Shown: positions 32,684 through 41,391, counted from the first letter of the stretch. The stretch: 64,000 bases of DNA from Alitabrizicola rongguiensis (GCF_021491355.1 NZ_JAKENF010000003.1:434001-498000); one strand, 5' to 3'. Notes: generated from the letters alone by a model not told the origin. Numbers and translations: made by a program.

Positions 32684-34078
32684 TTGACAGCCCAGAACTT
32701 CGCTGCCCAGTCCCTTTGGGAGATGGACCGCGCGCATGCCCTGCATCCCTGGACCAATTTCGGCCCGTTCGAGGACCAAGGCGCGCTCGTCATCAGCCGA
32801 GGCGAGGGCTGTTGGCTGTGGGATGCCAACGGACAAAAGTATTTCGACGCGGTCGGCGGGTTGTGGTGCACCAATATCGGCCTTGGTCGGCGCGAGATGG
32901 CTCGGGCCATTGCCGACCAGGCAGAGCGGCTGGCCTTCTCCAACACCTTCGTCGACATGACCAACGACCCCTCGGCGCGGCTGGCGGCGAAGCTCGCCGA
33001 ACTGGCGCCGGGCGATCTGAACCGGGTGCATTTCACCACCGGCGGCTCGACGGCGGTCGATACGGCGGCGCGGATGGTGCAGTATTACCAAAGCTGCATG
33101 GGCCGTCCGCAGAAGATGGACATCGTCGCCCGCGACTACAGCTATCACGGCTCGACATACCTTTCGCAGTCGGTCGGCAAGCGGCCCGGCGACCGGGTGG
33201 ACGAGTTCCGCTACAAGACCGACGGTATCCACCACCTGTCGGTGCCGAACCCCTATCGCCGGCCCGCGGGGATGACTGAGGCCGAGTTTTGCGATGCGCT
33301 GGTGCGCGAGTTCGAGGACCTGATCGACCGCGTCGGTGCCGACCGGATCGGCGGCTTCTTTGCCGAACCGATCCAGGCCTCGGGCGGGGTCATCGTGCCG
33401 CCGGAGGGCTATCTGAAACGGATGTGGGAGGTCTGCCGCAAGCATGACATCCTGTTCGTCGCCGACGAGGTCGTCACGGCCTTTGGGCGGCTCGGCCACT
33501 GGTTCGCCTCGTGGGACGAGTTCGGCGTGCAGCCCGACATCATCTGCACCGCCAAGGGCCTGTCCTCGGGCTATATCCCGATCGGGGCGATGATCTTCTC
33601 GGATCGCGTCTGGAACGCGATGGCGGCGCAAGGCGAACGCTGGTTCACCTCGGGCTTCACCTATTCTGGCCATCCGGTGGCCTGCGCGGCCAGCCTGAAG
33701 AACATCGAGATTCTCGAGCGCGAGGACTTGCTGGGCAATGCCGCGCGGGTCGGTGCGGTGTTCGAGCGCGAACTCAAGGCGCTGGAACATCATGCCATCG
33801 TCGGGCAGGTGCGCGGCAAGAAGCTGATGATGTGCGTCGAGAACGTCGCCGACAAGGAGACGAAGGCGCTGCTGCCGGACGAGTTGAACATCGGCAAGCG
33901 TATCTCGGATGTCTGCGAGGGGATGGGCCTGATGGTGCGCCCGATCGGCCATCTGAACGTCATGTCGCCGCCTCTGGTCCTGACCGAGGAGGATGTGGGC
34001 TTCATCACCCGTACGCTCGACAAGGCCATCGGCAAAGTCACAGACCAGCTGGTGCGCGAGGGCGTGAAACTCGGCTGA
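32684..34078 (+). CDS. Class III PLP aminotransferase (putrescine/omega-amino acid:pyruvate type)
   Basis: A 464-residue omega-aminotransferase. The Schiff-base Lys291 is in ICTAKGLSSGYIPIG and the cofactor Asp in LFVADEVVTAFGRLG. Family members transfer amino groups from putrescine, taurine or beta-alanine to pyruvate. The agmatinase-family gene next door, which would release putrescine or a related amine, favours a SpuC-like role. The start is a TTG at 32684, seven bases after GGAG; the first ATG is 13 codons later. Both genes have TTTGATCAAA upstream, so coordinate control is likely although each may have its own promoter. Confidence 0.88.
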   Translation: MTAQNFAAQSLWEMDRAHALHPWTNFGPFEDQGALVISRGEGCWLWDANGQKYFDAVGGLWCTNIGLGRREMARAIADQAERLAFSNTFVDMTNDPSARLAAKLAELAPGDLNRVHFTTGGSTAVDTAARMVQYYQSCMGRPQKMDIVARDYSYHGSTYLSQSVGKRPGDRVDEFRYKTDGIHHLSVPNPYRRPAGMTEAEFCDALVREFEDLIDRVGADRIGGFFAEPIQASGGVIVPPEGYLKRMWEVCRKHDILFVADEVVTAFGRLGHWFASWDEFGVQPDIICTAKGLSSGYIPIGAMIFSDRVWNAMAAQGERWFTSGFTYSGHPVACAASLKNIEILEREDLLGNAARVGAVFERELKALEHHAIVGQVRGKKLMMCVENVADKETKALLPDELNIGKRISDVCEGMGLMVRPIGHLNVMSPPLVLTEEDVGFITRTLDKAIGKVTDQLVREGVKLG

Positions 34079-34088
34079 TTTGATCAAA
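34079..34088. promoter_or_regulatory. TTTGATCAAA palindrome, site 2
   Basis: This second copy of the palindrome begins directly after the aminotransferase stop codon and lies about 106 bases before the ureohydrolase start. The flanking text TTTGATCAAATACTG resembles site 1 TTTGATCAAATCTG. It implies a regulated promoter between the two genes. Confidence 0.5.
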
Positions 34089-34194
34089 TACTGATCTTGA
34101 CAGGAAGCCCCCGGCGGGGCTTCCTGCGCGGCGACCGGATCTGCGGTGTCTCCGGCCCCGAACGATTCCGCCTATCTCACCAGAGAGGATCGTC

Positions 34195-35163
34195 ATGGCA
34201 CTGGAAAATGCCAAGAACGAGGTCGACACCGCCTTCACCCGCAAGGGCCTGCGGGGCTATTCCTTCGAGAATGCCTTCGGCGGGGCCACGAGTTTCCTGC
34301 GCCGCACCTACACCAAGGACCTGACCGGGGTCGATCTGGCGGTCACCGGCGTGCCTTTCGACCAGGCGGTAACGCACCGGACCGGCACCCGTTTCGGACC
34401 GCGCGCCATTCGCGAGGCCTCGACCCTGCAGCCCTATGACCCGCCTTTCGGCTGGGGCACCGACCCGCTGGAGGAACTGAGCGTCATCGACTATGGCGAT
34501 GTCGCCTTCGACTATGCCAAGACCTCGGACTTTCCCGACACGCTGACCGAGCATATCCGCACGATCCTGACGGCCGGGGCAGGTACAGTGACGCTTGGGG
34601 GGGACCACTTCATCACCTTCCCGATCCTCAAAGCCTATGCCGAGAAGTTCGGGCCCGTAGCGGTGATCCATTTCGACGCGCATTCCGACCTCTGGCCGGA
34701 TGACGACATGACCCGGATCGATCATGGCACGATGATGTACAAGGCGGTGAAGACCGGCCTCGTCGATGCGACCCACTCGGTCCAGATCGGCATCCGTACC
34801 ACGACCGAGGATTATCTTGGCGTCAACGTGATCGACGCGCGCACGGTGCATGAGGAAGGCGTGGCCCGCGTGGTCGAGCGGGTCAAGGCCATCGTCGGTG
34901 ATCGGCCAGTCTACCTGACCTTCGACATCGATGCGCTCGACCCGGCTTTCGCGCCCGGCACCGGCACGCCGGTCTGGGGCGGGTTGGCGTCGTGGCAGGC
35001 GGCGGCGATGCTGCGCGACCTCGCGGGGATCCACATCATCGGCGGGGATATCGTCGAGGTTTCGCCGCCCTATGACACGACCGGAGCGACGGCGATCGCG
35101 GGGGCGCATGTTGCCTATGAGATCATCGCGCTTTACGCTTGGAACAAGGCGCATCGCAAATGA
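34195..35163 (+). CDS. speB: Agmatinase/ureohydrolase family protein
   Basis: A 322-residue dimanganese ureohydrolase. Metal ligands are visible: His138 in GGDH, Asp161, His163 and Asp165 in FDAHSD, and Asp244 and Asp246 in FDIDALDPAFAPG. The RTGTRFGPRAIREAS block is typical of agmatinases. Agmatinase releases urea and putrescine; guanidinobutyrase and guanidinopropionase are close relatives and cannot be excluded, since the PVWGGL segment departs from the usual PEPGGL. The neighbouring aminotransferase would take the amine product further. Its stop overlaps the next gene (ATGA). Confidence 0.85.
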   Translation: MALENAKNEVDTAFTRKGLRGYSFENAFGGATSFLRRTYTKDLTGVDLAVTGVPFDQAVTHRTGTRFGPRAIREASTLQPYDPPFGWGTDPLEELSVIDYGDVAFDYAKTSDFPDTLTEHIRTILTAGAGTVTLGGDHFITFPILKAYAEKFGPVAVIHFDAHSDLWPDDDMTRIDHGTMMYKAVKTGLVDATHSVQIGIRTTTEDYLGVNVIDARTVHEEGVARVVERVKAIVGDRPVYLTFDIDALDPAFAPGTGTPVWGGLASWQAAAMLRDLAGIHIIGGDIVEVSPPYDTTGATAIAGAHVAYEIIALYAWNKAHRK

Positions 35164-35612
35164 CGAAGCTCGGCGTTGCGGCAATTGCGCTGGTCGTCGT
35201 GGTCGGGGCGTTCGGCGCCTATGTGCGTCTTGCCCCATCTGATCCGGCGGTGTGGCATGTCGATCCGTTGACGGCGGCGAAGCCCGCGACGCCGAATTTC
35301 TATCTGCTGCGCGAAGGCGACGGCGACGCAGCGCCGCTGTTCCTGCCGCTTCCGCCGGATCAGGCGGCGGCAAAGGTGCAGGCCGTTGCGATGGCAACTC
35401 CGCGCACGCAGGTGCTGGCGGGGCAGGGCGACTGGGTGACCTATGTCACCCGGTCGGCGCTCTGGGGCTTCCCCGACTACACCAGCGTCCGGGTCGTGCC
35501 GGCTGCGGGCGGATCGCAGGTTGTGATTTTCGCCCGTTCGCGCTTCGGCAAGGGTGACCTCGGCGTGAACCGGGCGCGGGTCGAGGACTGGGCGAAAAGG
35601 CTCGCCCAGTAA
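35160..35612 (+). CDS. DUF1499 family protein, membrane-anchored
   Basis: A 150-residue protein with one N-terminal hydrophobic segment (LGVAAIALVVVVGAFGAYV) followed by a DUF1499 domain with its end motif SRFGKGDLGVNRARVEDWAKRL. The function of the family is unknown. The domain probably faces the periplasm. It starts by a four-base overlap with the ureohydrolase stop, so is co-translated with it; no functional link is known. It converges on livM with one base between stop codons. Confidence 0.75.
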   Translation: MTKLGVAAIALVVVVGAFGAYVRLAPSDPAVWHVDPLTAAKPATPNFYLLREGDGDAAPLFLPLPPDQAAAKVQAVAMATPRTQVLAGQGDWVTYVTRSALWGFPDYTSVRVVPAAGGSQVVIFARSRFGKGDLGVNRARVEDWAKRLAQ

Positions 35613-35613
35613 C

Positions 35614-36915
35614 TCACTTCTCGGGGATCAGGCCGCGCGGACTGAAGCGCAGGACCAGAAGCAGGATCACCCCCATCGACAGAAGCCGCATATGCGGCGC
35701 AGAGTCGACGAGGTGCTGCTTCAGCGGACCGTCCGCCATCGCCGCCGTAACACCGCCCATGATGGCCGGGCCGATGCTTTCCACGATCAGCCACAGCCAG
35801 CCGATCAGGAGGCCGCCCAGCACGGTGCCCCAGTTGTTGCCCGACCCGCCGACGATGACCATCACCCAGATCAGGAAGGTATAGCGCAGCGGGTTGTAGG
35901 TGCCCGGGGTCAGCTGCCCGTCCATCGAGGTCATCATGGCGCCGGCGATACCGATCAGCGCCGAACCGAGGATGAACACCTGAAGGTGGCGGCGGGTAAC
36001 GTCCTTGCCCATCGCCTCGGCCGCGACCTCGTTGTCGCGGATGGCGCGCATCATCCGGCCCCAGGGCGATTTCAGCGCCCGCTCGGTCAGCCAGATCGCG
36101 ATCAGCAGGACGGCGGCGAAGAGCGAGGTGTAGCAGAGCTTCACGAAGATAGTGGAGGTTGCGACCGGGTCCAGCTCCCACCGCGTGGTGAAATCGAGGA
36201 AGGCCGGGTTCTGCTGCAGGTTTACCTCGTAGGGCACCGGCCAAGGCCGCGGCAGTTTCAGGACGTTCTTGACGCCGCGATCCAGCCAGTCCTCGTTGCG
36301 CAGGACCGAGGTGATGATCTCGGCGATCCCGAGCGTGGCGATGGCGAGGTAGTCCGAGCGCAGGCCAAGGGCCGTCTTGCCGATCGCCCAGGCGGCGAGA
36401 GCGGCGAAAAGACCGCCAACGGGCCAGGCCAGAAGCGAGGGCAGGCCAAGCCCGCCAAGGTTGCCGTAGGTCGCCGGGTTGTTGGCCTCGACCGCGGTGA
36501 CAGCCGGATCGAAGACGGCGCGGAACAGGAAGAAGCCACCGATCAGGATCGCCAGAAGCACCAGCGTGCGCAGACGGCCGGCGGCCATCCGCTTCCACGC
36601 GAAGATCGCGGCGGCGATGGTCGCTGCGCCAAGGAGCAGACCGAAGACGATTCCGGGACCGCCGGCTGCCCAGGCATCGGGCGTCGGCTCTGCCGAAGTC
36701 AGCACGACCGCAAGCCCGCCAAGGGCGACAAAGCCCATGACGCCCGTGTTGAAGAGGCCGGCATAGCCCCACTGCATGTTGACGCCGAGCGCCATGATCG
36801 TCGCCAGCAGCGCGGTGTTCAGGATCGAGAGCGAGACGTTCCAGCTGAGCAGGAAACCGGTCAGCGCATAGAGCCCCGCCATCGCGGCGAACAGGAAGAA
36901 GTTGCGCGACATCAT
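35614..36915 (-). CDS. livM: Branched-chain amino acid ABC transporter permease LivM
   Basis: Inner-membrane permease of 433 residues for a LIV-type importer. It has about ten to eleven hydrophobic segments and the family motif ALRSDYLAIATLGIAEII... with the C-terminal EAA-like region EAMGKDVTRRHLQVFILGSALIGIAGA. It is longer than many LivM proteins because of an extra segment (about 70-150), as is usual in this bacterial family. It is the last gene of the operon, with an ATGA overlap with livH. Confidence 0.93.
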   Translation of the reverse strand: MMSRNFFLFAAMAGLYALTGFLLSWNVSLSILNTALLATIMALGVNMQWGYAGLFNTGVMGFVALGGLAVVLTSAEPTPDAWAAGGPGIVFGLLLGAATIAAAIFAWKRMAAGRLRTLVLLAILIGGFFLFRAVFDPAVTAVEANNPATYGNLGGLGLPSLLAWPVGGLFAALAAWAIGKTALGLRSDYLAIATLGIAEIITSVLRNEDWLDRGVKNVLKLPRPWPVPYEVNLQQNPAFLDFTTRWELDPVATSTIFVKLCYTSLFAAVLLIAIWLTERALKSPWGRMMRAIRDNEVAAEAMGKDVTRRHLQVFILGSALIGIAGAMMTSMDGQLTPGTYNPLRYTFLIWVMVIVGGSGNNWGTVLGGLLIGWLWLIVESIGPAIMGGVTAAMADGPLKQHLVDSAPHMRLLSMGVILLLVLRFSPRGLIPEK

Positions 36916-37922
36916 ATGGATTTCCCCTTGAAGATGCCGGTCGGCGCGAACAGGAGCACGATGATGAGGATCACGAAGCTGACCGCCAGCTTGTAGTCGG
37001 TAGACAGAAGCTGCAGCAGGCTGTCAGGGGCCAGACTTTCCGGCAGGACATAGGTCGCGACCTTCTTCCAGGCATAGGTCACCATCACCTCGGAAAAGGC
37101 GATAACGAAGCCGCCCGCGATGGCGCCAAGCGGGTTGCCGAGGCCGCCGACGATGGCCGCCGCGAAGATGGGCAGGAGCAACTGATAATAGGTGAAGGGG
37201 CGGAAGCTCTTGTCGAGGCCGTAAAGAACCCCCGCAATGGTGGCAAGCGCCGCGGCGATGATCCAGGTCACCTGCACCACGCGGTCGGGGTTGATGCCAG
37301 AGAGCAGCGCCAGATCCTCGTTGTCCGAGAAGGCGCGCATCGACTTGCCGGTGCGGGTCTTCTGCAGGAACCAGAACAGCAGTGCCACCACGACCACGGC
37401 GGTTATCACGGTGATCGCCTGCGTCGACTTGATCGCCAGACCCTCGGCCAGGCTGGTCGCCGCCTTGAAGTCGCCGGCCGAGATCAGGAAGCGCCCGCCA
37501 TCGGCAAAGTTCTGTTCGTCGACCCCGATCACCAGGCGGACGATGCCGTTCATCACGAACATCACACCGAGCGAGACGATGACAAGGATCGACGGCGCCG
37601 CCTTCTGCCGGCGGTAGAAGCGATAGACCACGCGGTCGGTCAGCAGGACAACGCCGGCAGTCGCGGCGATGGCGAAGGGCAGGGCCAGAAGCGCGGTCGG
37701 CAGCACGCCGAAGGAGATGCCATGCGACTGGAACCACCAGGTCAACAGGATGGTGATGGCCGTGCCGAAAGCCATCGTGTCGCCATGCGCGAAGTTCGAG
37801 AAGCGCAGGATGCCGTAGATTAGCGTCACCCCAAGCGCGCCAAGTGCCAACTGTGAGCCATAGGCCAGCCCCGGAACGGCGACGAAGTTCAGGAAGGTGA
37901 TGAGGGCGTTCAGAACGTCCAT
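36912..37922 (-). CDS. livH: Branched-chain amino acid ABC transporter permease LivH
   Basis: Inner-membrane permease of 336 residues forming the channel with LivM. The LivH signature is seen in GALGVTLIYGILRFSNFAHGD near the N-terminus and in the cytoplasmic loop FSDNEDLALLSGINPDRVVQVTW. GGAGAC precedes the ATG at 37922, four bases from the stop of the small secreted protein gene. Its stop overlaps the livM start by four bases, so permease subunits are made coupled. Confidence 0.93.
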   Translation of the reverse strand: MDVLNALITFLNFVAVPGLAYGSQLALGALGVTLIYGILRFSNFAHGDTMAFGTAITILLTWWFQSHGISFGVLPTALLALPFAIAATAGVVLLTDRVVYRFYRRQKAAPSILVIVSLGVMFVMNGIVRLVIGVDEQNFADGGRFLISAGDFKAATSLAEGLAIKSTQAITVITAVVVVALLFWFLQKTRTGKSMRAFSDNEDLALLSGINPDRVVQVTWIIAAALATIAGVLYGLDKSFRPFTYYQLLLPIFAAAIVGGLGNPLGAIAGGFVIAFSEVMVTYAWKKVATYVLPESLAPDSLLQLLSTDYKLAVSFVILIIVLLFAPTGIFKGKSI

Positions 37923-37926
37923 TGTC

Positions 37927-38289
37927 TCAGGTCTCCTGCACGCATTGGCCGATCATCGTCTCGGCATGCGGGCCATCAAGCTCTTCCTGGATGGTCACGA
38001 TCACTGCGCCATCGGGCAATAGCGACAGCATGACCGCGATCGAATCCGGCGAAGCGATGGCGAAGGTCTGCATCTCGGCCGCGGGCGGCGCGATGCGACG
38101 CAGCTTGACCTGATCGCCGTCGATGGACGCGCCATAGCCTTCGGGCGTCGGTGTCAGGACAAAGCTGTCCATCGCCGCCTGGCAGGTCTCGCCCACGATG
38201 CAAATCCGGTCGATCCGGCAATCATAGGTCGCCTGGGAGCCTGCCTGCGCGGCGGTGGCGCCAAGACAGAGGAGCAAGAGCCAGCGCAT
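37927..38289 (-). CDS. Small secreted four-Cys protein inside the liv operon
   Basis: A 120-residue protein with an N-terminal signal peptide (MRWLLLLCLGATAAQAG), giving a periplasmic product of about 103 residues with Cys24, Cys30, Cys36 and Cys116 that may form two disulfides. No family is recognised. It sits three bases after livF and four before livH, so is certainly part of the operon. Its role may be in the importer or may be accidental passenger; position alone suggests a periplasmic accessory. Confidence 0.7.
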   Translation of the reverse strand: MRWLLLLCLGATAAQAGSQATYDCRIDRICIVGETCQAAMDSFVLTPTPEGYGASIDGDQVKLRRIAPPAAEMQTFAIASPDSIAVMLSLLPDGAVIVTIQEELDGPHAETMIGQCVQET

Positions 38290-38292
38290 GTC

Positions 38293-39003
38293 TCAGCCCC
38301 CCAGGAAGGTGCGGCGGACATCGGGATCGGCCAGCAGAGCCTTGCCCGTGTCGGTGTAGCGGTTGGCACCCTGGACCAGCACATAGCCGCGATCGGCGAT
38401 CTCGAGCGCCTGGCGGGCGTTCTGCTCGACCATCAGGATCGAGATGCCAGTGCGGGCGACCTCGATGATCCGGTCGAAGAGTTCATCCATGACGATGGGC
38501 GACACGCCGGCGGTTGGTTCGTCCAGCATCAGGACCTGGGGCTGAGTCATCAGCGCCCGGCCCACGGCGACCTGCTGGCGCTGGCCGCCGGAAAGCTCGC
38601 CTGCGGCCTGACGGCGCTTGTCACGCAGGATCGGGAAGAGGTGATAGACCTGTTCCATCGTCTGGCGGATGTCGTCGCGGCGCAGGAAGGCGCCCATCTC
38701 GAGGTTTTCCTCGACCGTCATCGAGGTGAAGATGTTGTGGGTCTGCGGGACAAAGGCCATGCCCTTGGCGACGCGGGCCTGCGGCGACAGGGCGGTGATG
38801 TCCTCGCCGTTCAGCCGGACCTTGCCGCCGCGCAGGTTCAGCATGCCGAAGACCGCCTTCATCGCGGTAGACTTGCCGGCGCCGTTCGGGCCGACGATCA
38901 CCGCGATCTGGCCCTTGTCGACCGAGATCGTGCAGTCGTTGAGGATGTTCACGGCGCCGTAGCCGCCGGTCATCGCCTCGCCGATGAGGAAGGGCTCAGC
39001 CAT
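38293..39003 (-). CDS. livF: Branched-chain amino acid ABC transporter ATPase LivF
   Basis: ATPase subunit of 236 residues. Walker A is GPNGAGKST, the Q loop FVPQTHNIF, the signature ELSGGQRQQ and Walker B VLMLDEPTAGVSP; the short C-terminus without an added domain is typical of LivF. An upstream extension of the frame passes through the inverted repeat before the gene; the ATG at 39003 with GGGAG nine bases ahead is preferred. Pairs with LivG on the cytoplasmic face. Confidence 0.93.
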   Translation of the reverse strand: MAEPFLIGEAMTGGYGAVNILNDCTISVDKGQIAVIVGPNGAGKSTAMKAVFGMLNLRGGKVRLNGEDITALSPQARVAKGMAFVPQTHNIFTSMTVEENLEMGAFLRRDDIRQTMEQVYHLFPILRDKRRQAAGELSGGQRQQVAVGRALMTQPQVLMLDEPTAGVSPIVMDELFDRIIEVARTGISILMVEQNARQALEIADRGYVLVQGANRYTDTGKALLADPDVRRTFLGG

Positions 39004-39013
39004 GGGCGGCTCC

Positions 39014-39077
39014 CGAATTTTCTGGCGAAAATTCTCCGCCGGCTCCGTAAATTCCTGAATTTTCGCCAGAAAATTCG
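39014..39077. repeat. Nested inverted repeat between livG and livF
   Basis: Two 21-base arms (39014-39034 and 39057-39077) are perfect reverse complements, separated by 22 bases. Each arm also folds on itself: GAATTTTC-TGGC-GAAAATTC is an 8-bp stem with a tetraloop. The arrangement resembles paired REP units. It lies in the livG-livF gap on the operon transcript, where it could halt exonucleases or adjust subunit ratios. Confidence 0.75.
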
Positions 39078-39089
39078 TGCAGCTCGCGC

Positions 39090-39881
39090 TCACGCATGCG
39101 CGGCTTCCTCCTTGACCTTGTTCTTCAGGCCGCGGCCCAGATAGGCTTCGATCACCCGCTCGTCGCTCTTGACGACATCGACCGGACCCTGGGCCAGCAC
39201 CTTGCCCTCGGCCATCACGATCACCGGATCGCAGAGGCGGGCGATGAAATCCATGTCATGCTCGATGACGCAGAAGGTATAGCCGCGCTCCTTGTTCAGC
39301 CGCACGATGGCATCGCCGATCGTGTTCAGGAGCGTGCGGTTCACGCCGGCGCCCACCTCGTCCAGAAAGACGATCTTGGCATCGACCATCATCGTCCGAC
39401 CGAGTTCCAGGAGCTTCTTCTGCCCGCCCGAGATGTTGGCGGCCTTCTGGTCGGCCAGATGGCTGATGGTCAGAAAGTCGAGCACCTCGTCGGCCTTTTC
39501 GCGAAGGCGCTTCTCTTCCGCGGCGATGCGGCCACGCGAGAAGACCGCGTTCCAGATCGTCTCGCCATGCTGGGACGCGGGCACCATCATAAGGTTCTCG
39601 CGCACGGTCATGGAACCGAATTCATGGGCGATCTGGAAGGTGCGCAAAAGGCCCTTGTGGAACAGCTCGTGCGGCGAAAGGCCGGTGATGTCCTCGCCAT
39701 CCATGATGACGCGGCCAGAGGTGGGCTTGAGGCGTCCGGCGATGACGTTGAAGAGCGTGGTCTTGCCTGCGCCATTCGGTCCGATCAACCCGGTGATCGA
39801 GCCGGTCTCGATCCGGATCGATGCCCCGTCCACAGCGTGGAAACCGCCGAAATGTTTGTGCAGATCCTCGACGACGATCAT
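39090..39881 (-). CDS. livG: Branched-chain amino acid ABC transporter ATPase LivG
   Basis: ATPase subunit of 263 residues. Walker A GPNGAGKTT, signature NISGGQKKL and Walker B IVFLDEVGAGVN are present, with the LivG-type C-terminal tail GPVDVVKSDERVIEAYLG. Walker B reads FLDEVGAG where many LivG proteins have LLDEPAAG. It follows the substrate-binding gene after about 130 bases that include a strong hairpin, a common way to keep the binding protein in excess. Partner of LivF. Confidence 0.93.
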   Translation of the reverse strand: MIVVEDLHKHFGGFHAVDGASIRIETGSITGLIGPNGAGKTTLFNVIAGRLKPTSGRVIMDGEDITGLSPHELFHKGLLRTFQIAHEFGSMTVRENLMMVPASQHGETIWNAVFSRGRIAAEEKRLREKADEVLDFLTISHLADQKAANISGGQKKLLELGRTMMVDAKIVFLDEVGAGVNRTLLNTIGDAIVRLNKERGYTFCVIEHDMDFIARLCDPVIVMAEGKVLAQGPVDVVKSDERVIEAYLGRGLKNKVKEEAAHA

Positions 39882-39950
39882 GCGGCAACCCCCAGTCTTC
39901 CCCGCTCTCGTTCCCGCGGTGGCCGCGGTCGGGCAGGTGTTTCTATTGGC

Positions 39951-39978
39951 AACGGCCCGGGCGTATGTCCGGGCCGTT
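39951..39978 (-). terminator. Intercistronic hairpin after the substrate-binding gene
   Basis: AACGGCCCGG and CCGGGCCGTT form a perfect 10-bp stem with an 8-base loop. It lies between the substrate-binding gene and livG. On the minus strand no T tract follows, so it is more likely a stability or attenuation hairpin than a full terminator. Confidence 0.55.
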
Positions 39979-40012
39979 CCTTCTTGTCAACAGTCGATCG
40001 CGGATGCGCGGA

Positions 40013-41200
40013 TCAACGGAAGCCGACGGTCTCGTTCTTGCCGTCCTTCACGACGATCTCGCGATAGCGGCCGGCGCTTTCGCCCGGGCCGACGAGAGTG
40101 ACGGCGGTCGCACCCTCGTAGTCGATCGCGGTGCCGGCTGCGAGCAGTTCCAGACCTTTCGCGAGTTCGCCGGGATAGATCTTCTCGCCGGGGCCGTTGG
40201 CGATTTCCATGATCTTTTCCTTGTAGACCTTGGGATCGCTCGACTTGGCGGCCTGCATCGCCAGCAGGATGAGCGCGGCGGCGTCATAGCTCTCGGGCGA
40301 GTAGGCCGAGGTGCCGTCCATGCTGATCGCCTTCATCATCTCTTCGAAGGTCTTGGCGCCGACCGAGTCCGAACCGGCGATCTGGCCGAAGGAGCCGTCC
40401 AGGCCCGGTCCGATGGCGGTGGGAAGCGAGTCGCCGATCATGCCGCCCGGCAGACCGAAGGTCGAGAAGGCACCCGAGTCGAGCGAGGCCTGGATGATGC
40501 CCTTGCCGCCCTGGTCCAGGTAGCCGGCCACGACGAGGATGTCGCCGCCCGCCGAAGCCAGCGCCGCGACTTCGGCCGAGTAGTCGGCCTTGCCGTCGTC
40601 GTGGGGCACGTTGATCGTGACCTTGCCGCCCTTCGCCTCGAAGCTCTTGGCGATCGATTCCGCCAAACCCTTGCCGTAGTCGTTGTTGGTGTAGGTCAGG
40701 GCGATCGACTTGATGCCCTTTTCGGTCAGGATGTCGGCCATGACTTCGCCTTCACGCGCATCCGAAGGCGCGGTCCGGAAGAACAGGCCATCATCCTCGG
40801 CTGTGGAAAGGGCCGGCGAGGTAGCGGACGGCGAGACCATCACCATGCCGTTCGGGCGGGCGACGTTCTGCAGGATAGCGCCGGTCACACCAGAGCAGTC
40901 GCCGCCGATGATGCCGTTGACCTTATCGGTGGTGATGAGCTTTTCAGCGGCGGCGGTCGCCGCGGCGGTGTCGATCGCGCAGGTGGTGTCGCCCTTCAGC
41001 GTCACGACGGTGGCGCCGCCGAGCAGCTTGCCGGAATCCGACACTTCCTTGGCCGCCATTTCGGCCGCCGCGTTCATCGCCGGGGTCAGCGATTCGATCG
41101 GGCCGGTGAAGCCGATCAGAACGCCAAGCTTGACCTCTTCGGCACTTGCGACGCCGGCCATCAGCGCCGTGATCGCGGACGCCGTAAGCAGTTTTTTCAT
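40013..41200 (-). CDS. Periplasmic branched-chain amino acid-type substrate-binding protein
   Basis: Type I periplasmic binding protein of 395 residues that delivers amino acids to LivHMGF. A signal peptide is clear (MKKLLTASAITALMAGVASA, cleavage after ASA). The mature protein opens EEVKLGVLIGFTGP, as in the Peripla_BP_6 family, and contains the usual YTNNDYGKG and SPESYDAAALILLAM blocks. GGGAG precedes the ATG. It is the first gene of the six-gene operon. Ligand specificity (Leu/Ile/Val versus other amino acids, amides or urea) cannot be told. Confidence 0.92.
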   Translation of the reverse strand: MKKLLTASAITALMAGVASAEEVKLGVLIGFTGPIESLTPAMNAAAEMAAKEVSDSGKLLGGATVVTLKGDTTCAIDTAAATAAAEKLITTDKVNGIIGGDCSGVTGAILQNVARPNGMVMVSPSATSPALSTAEDDGLFFRTAPSDAREGEVMADILTEKGIKSIALTYTNNDYGKGLAESIAKSFEAKGGKVTINVPHDDGKADYSAEVAALASAGGDILVVAGYLDQGGKGIIQASLDSGAFSTFGLPGGMIGDSLPTAIGPGLDGSFGQIAGSDSVGAKTFEEMMKAISMDGTSAYSPESYDAAALILLAMQAAKSSDPKVYKEKIMEIANGPGEKIYPGELAKGLELLAAGTAIDYEGATAVTLVGPGESAGRYREIVVKDGKNETVGFR

Positions 41201-41281
41201 TTTTTACTCCCGTGTTGGAACAAAGTCCTGAGCGCAACCTAGAGGGCCGCGTTGAAAAAGAAAAGTGTCCAGAATCGCCGC

Positions 41282-41294
41282 CAACCTCAGGTTG
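41282..41294. promoter_or_regulatory. CAACCTCAGGTTG palindrome between divergent genes
   Basis: A perfect palindrome with six-base arms, CAACCT-C-AGGTTG, 82 bases upstream of the substrate-binding gene and 98 upstream of the sugar dehydrogenase gene. It may be an operator for either. No regulator can be named. Confidence 0.3.
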
Positions 41295-41391
41295 TCGCGG
41301 CGCTCTGAAGCAGATGTGATCGGCGTTTCGTGGCGGTTCGGTTGCACCGCGTTAGCTGTTTGCCGAAGGCAGGATCGAGGCGGAGAAAGCG

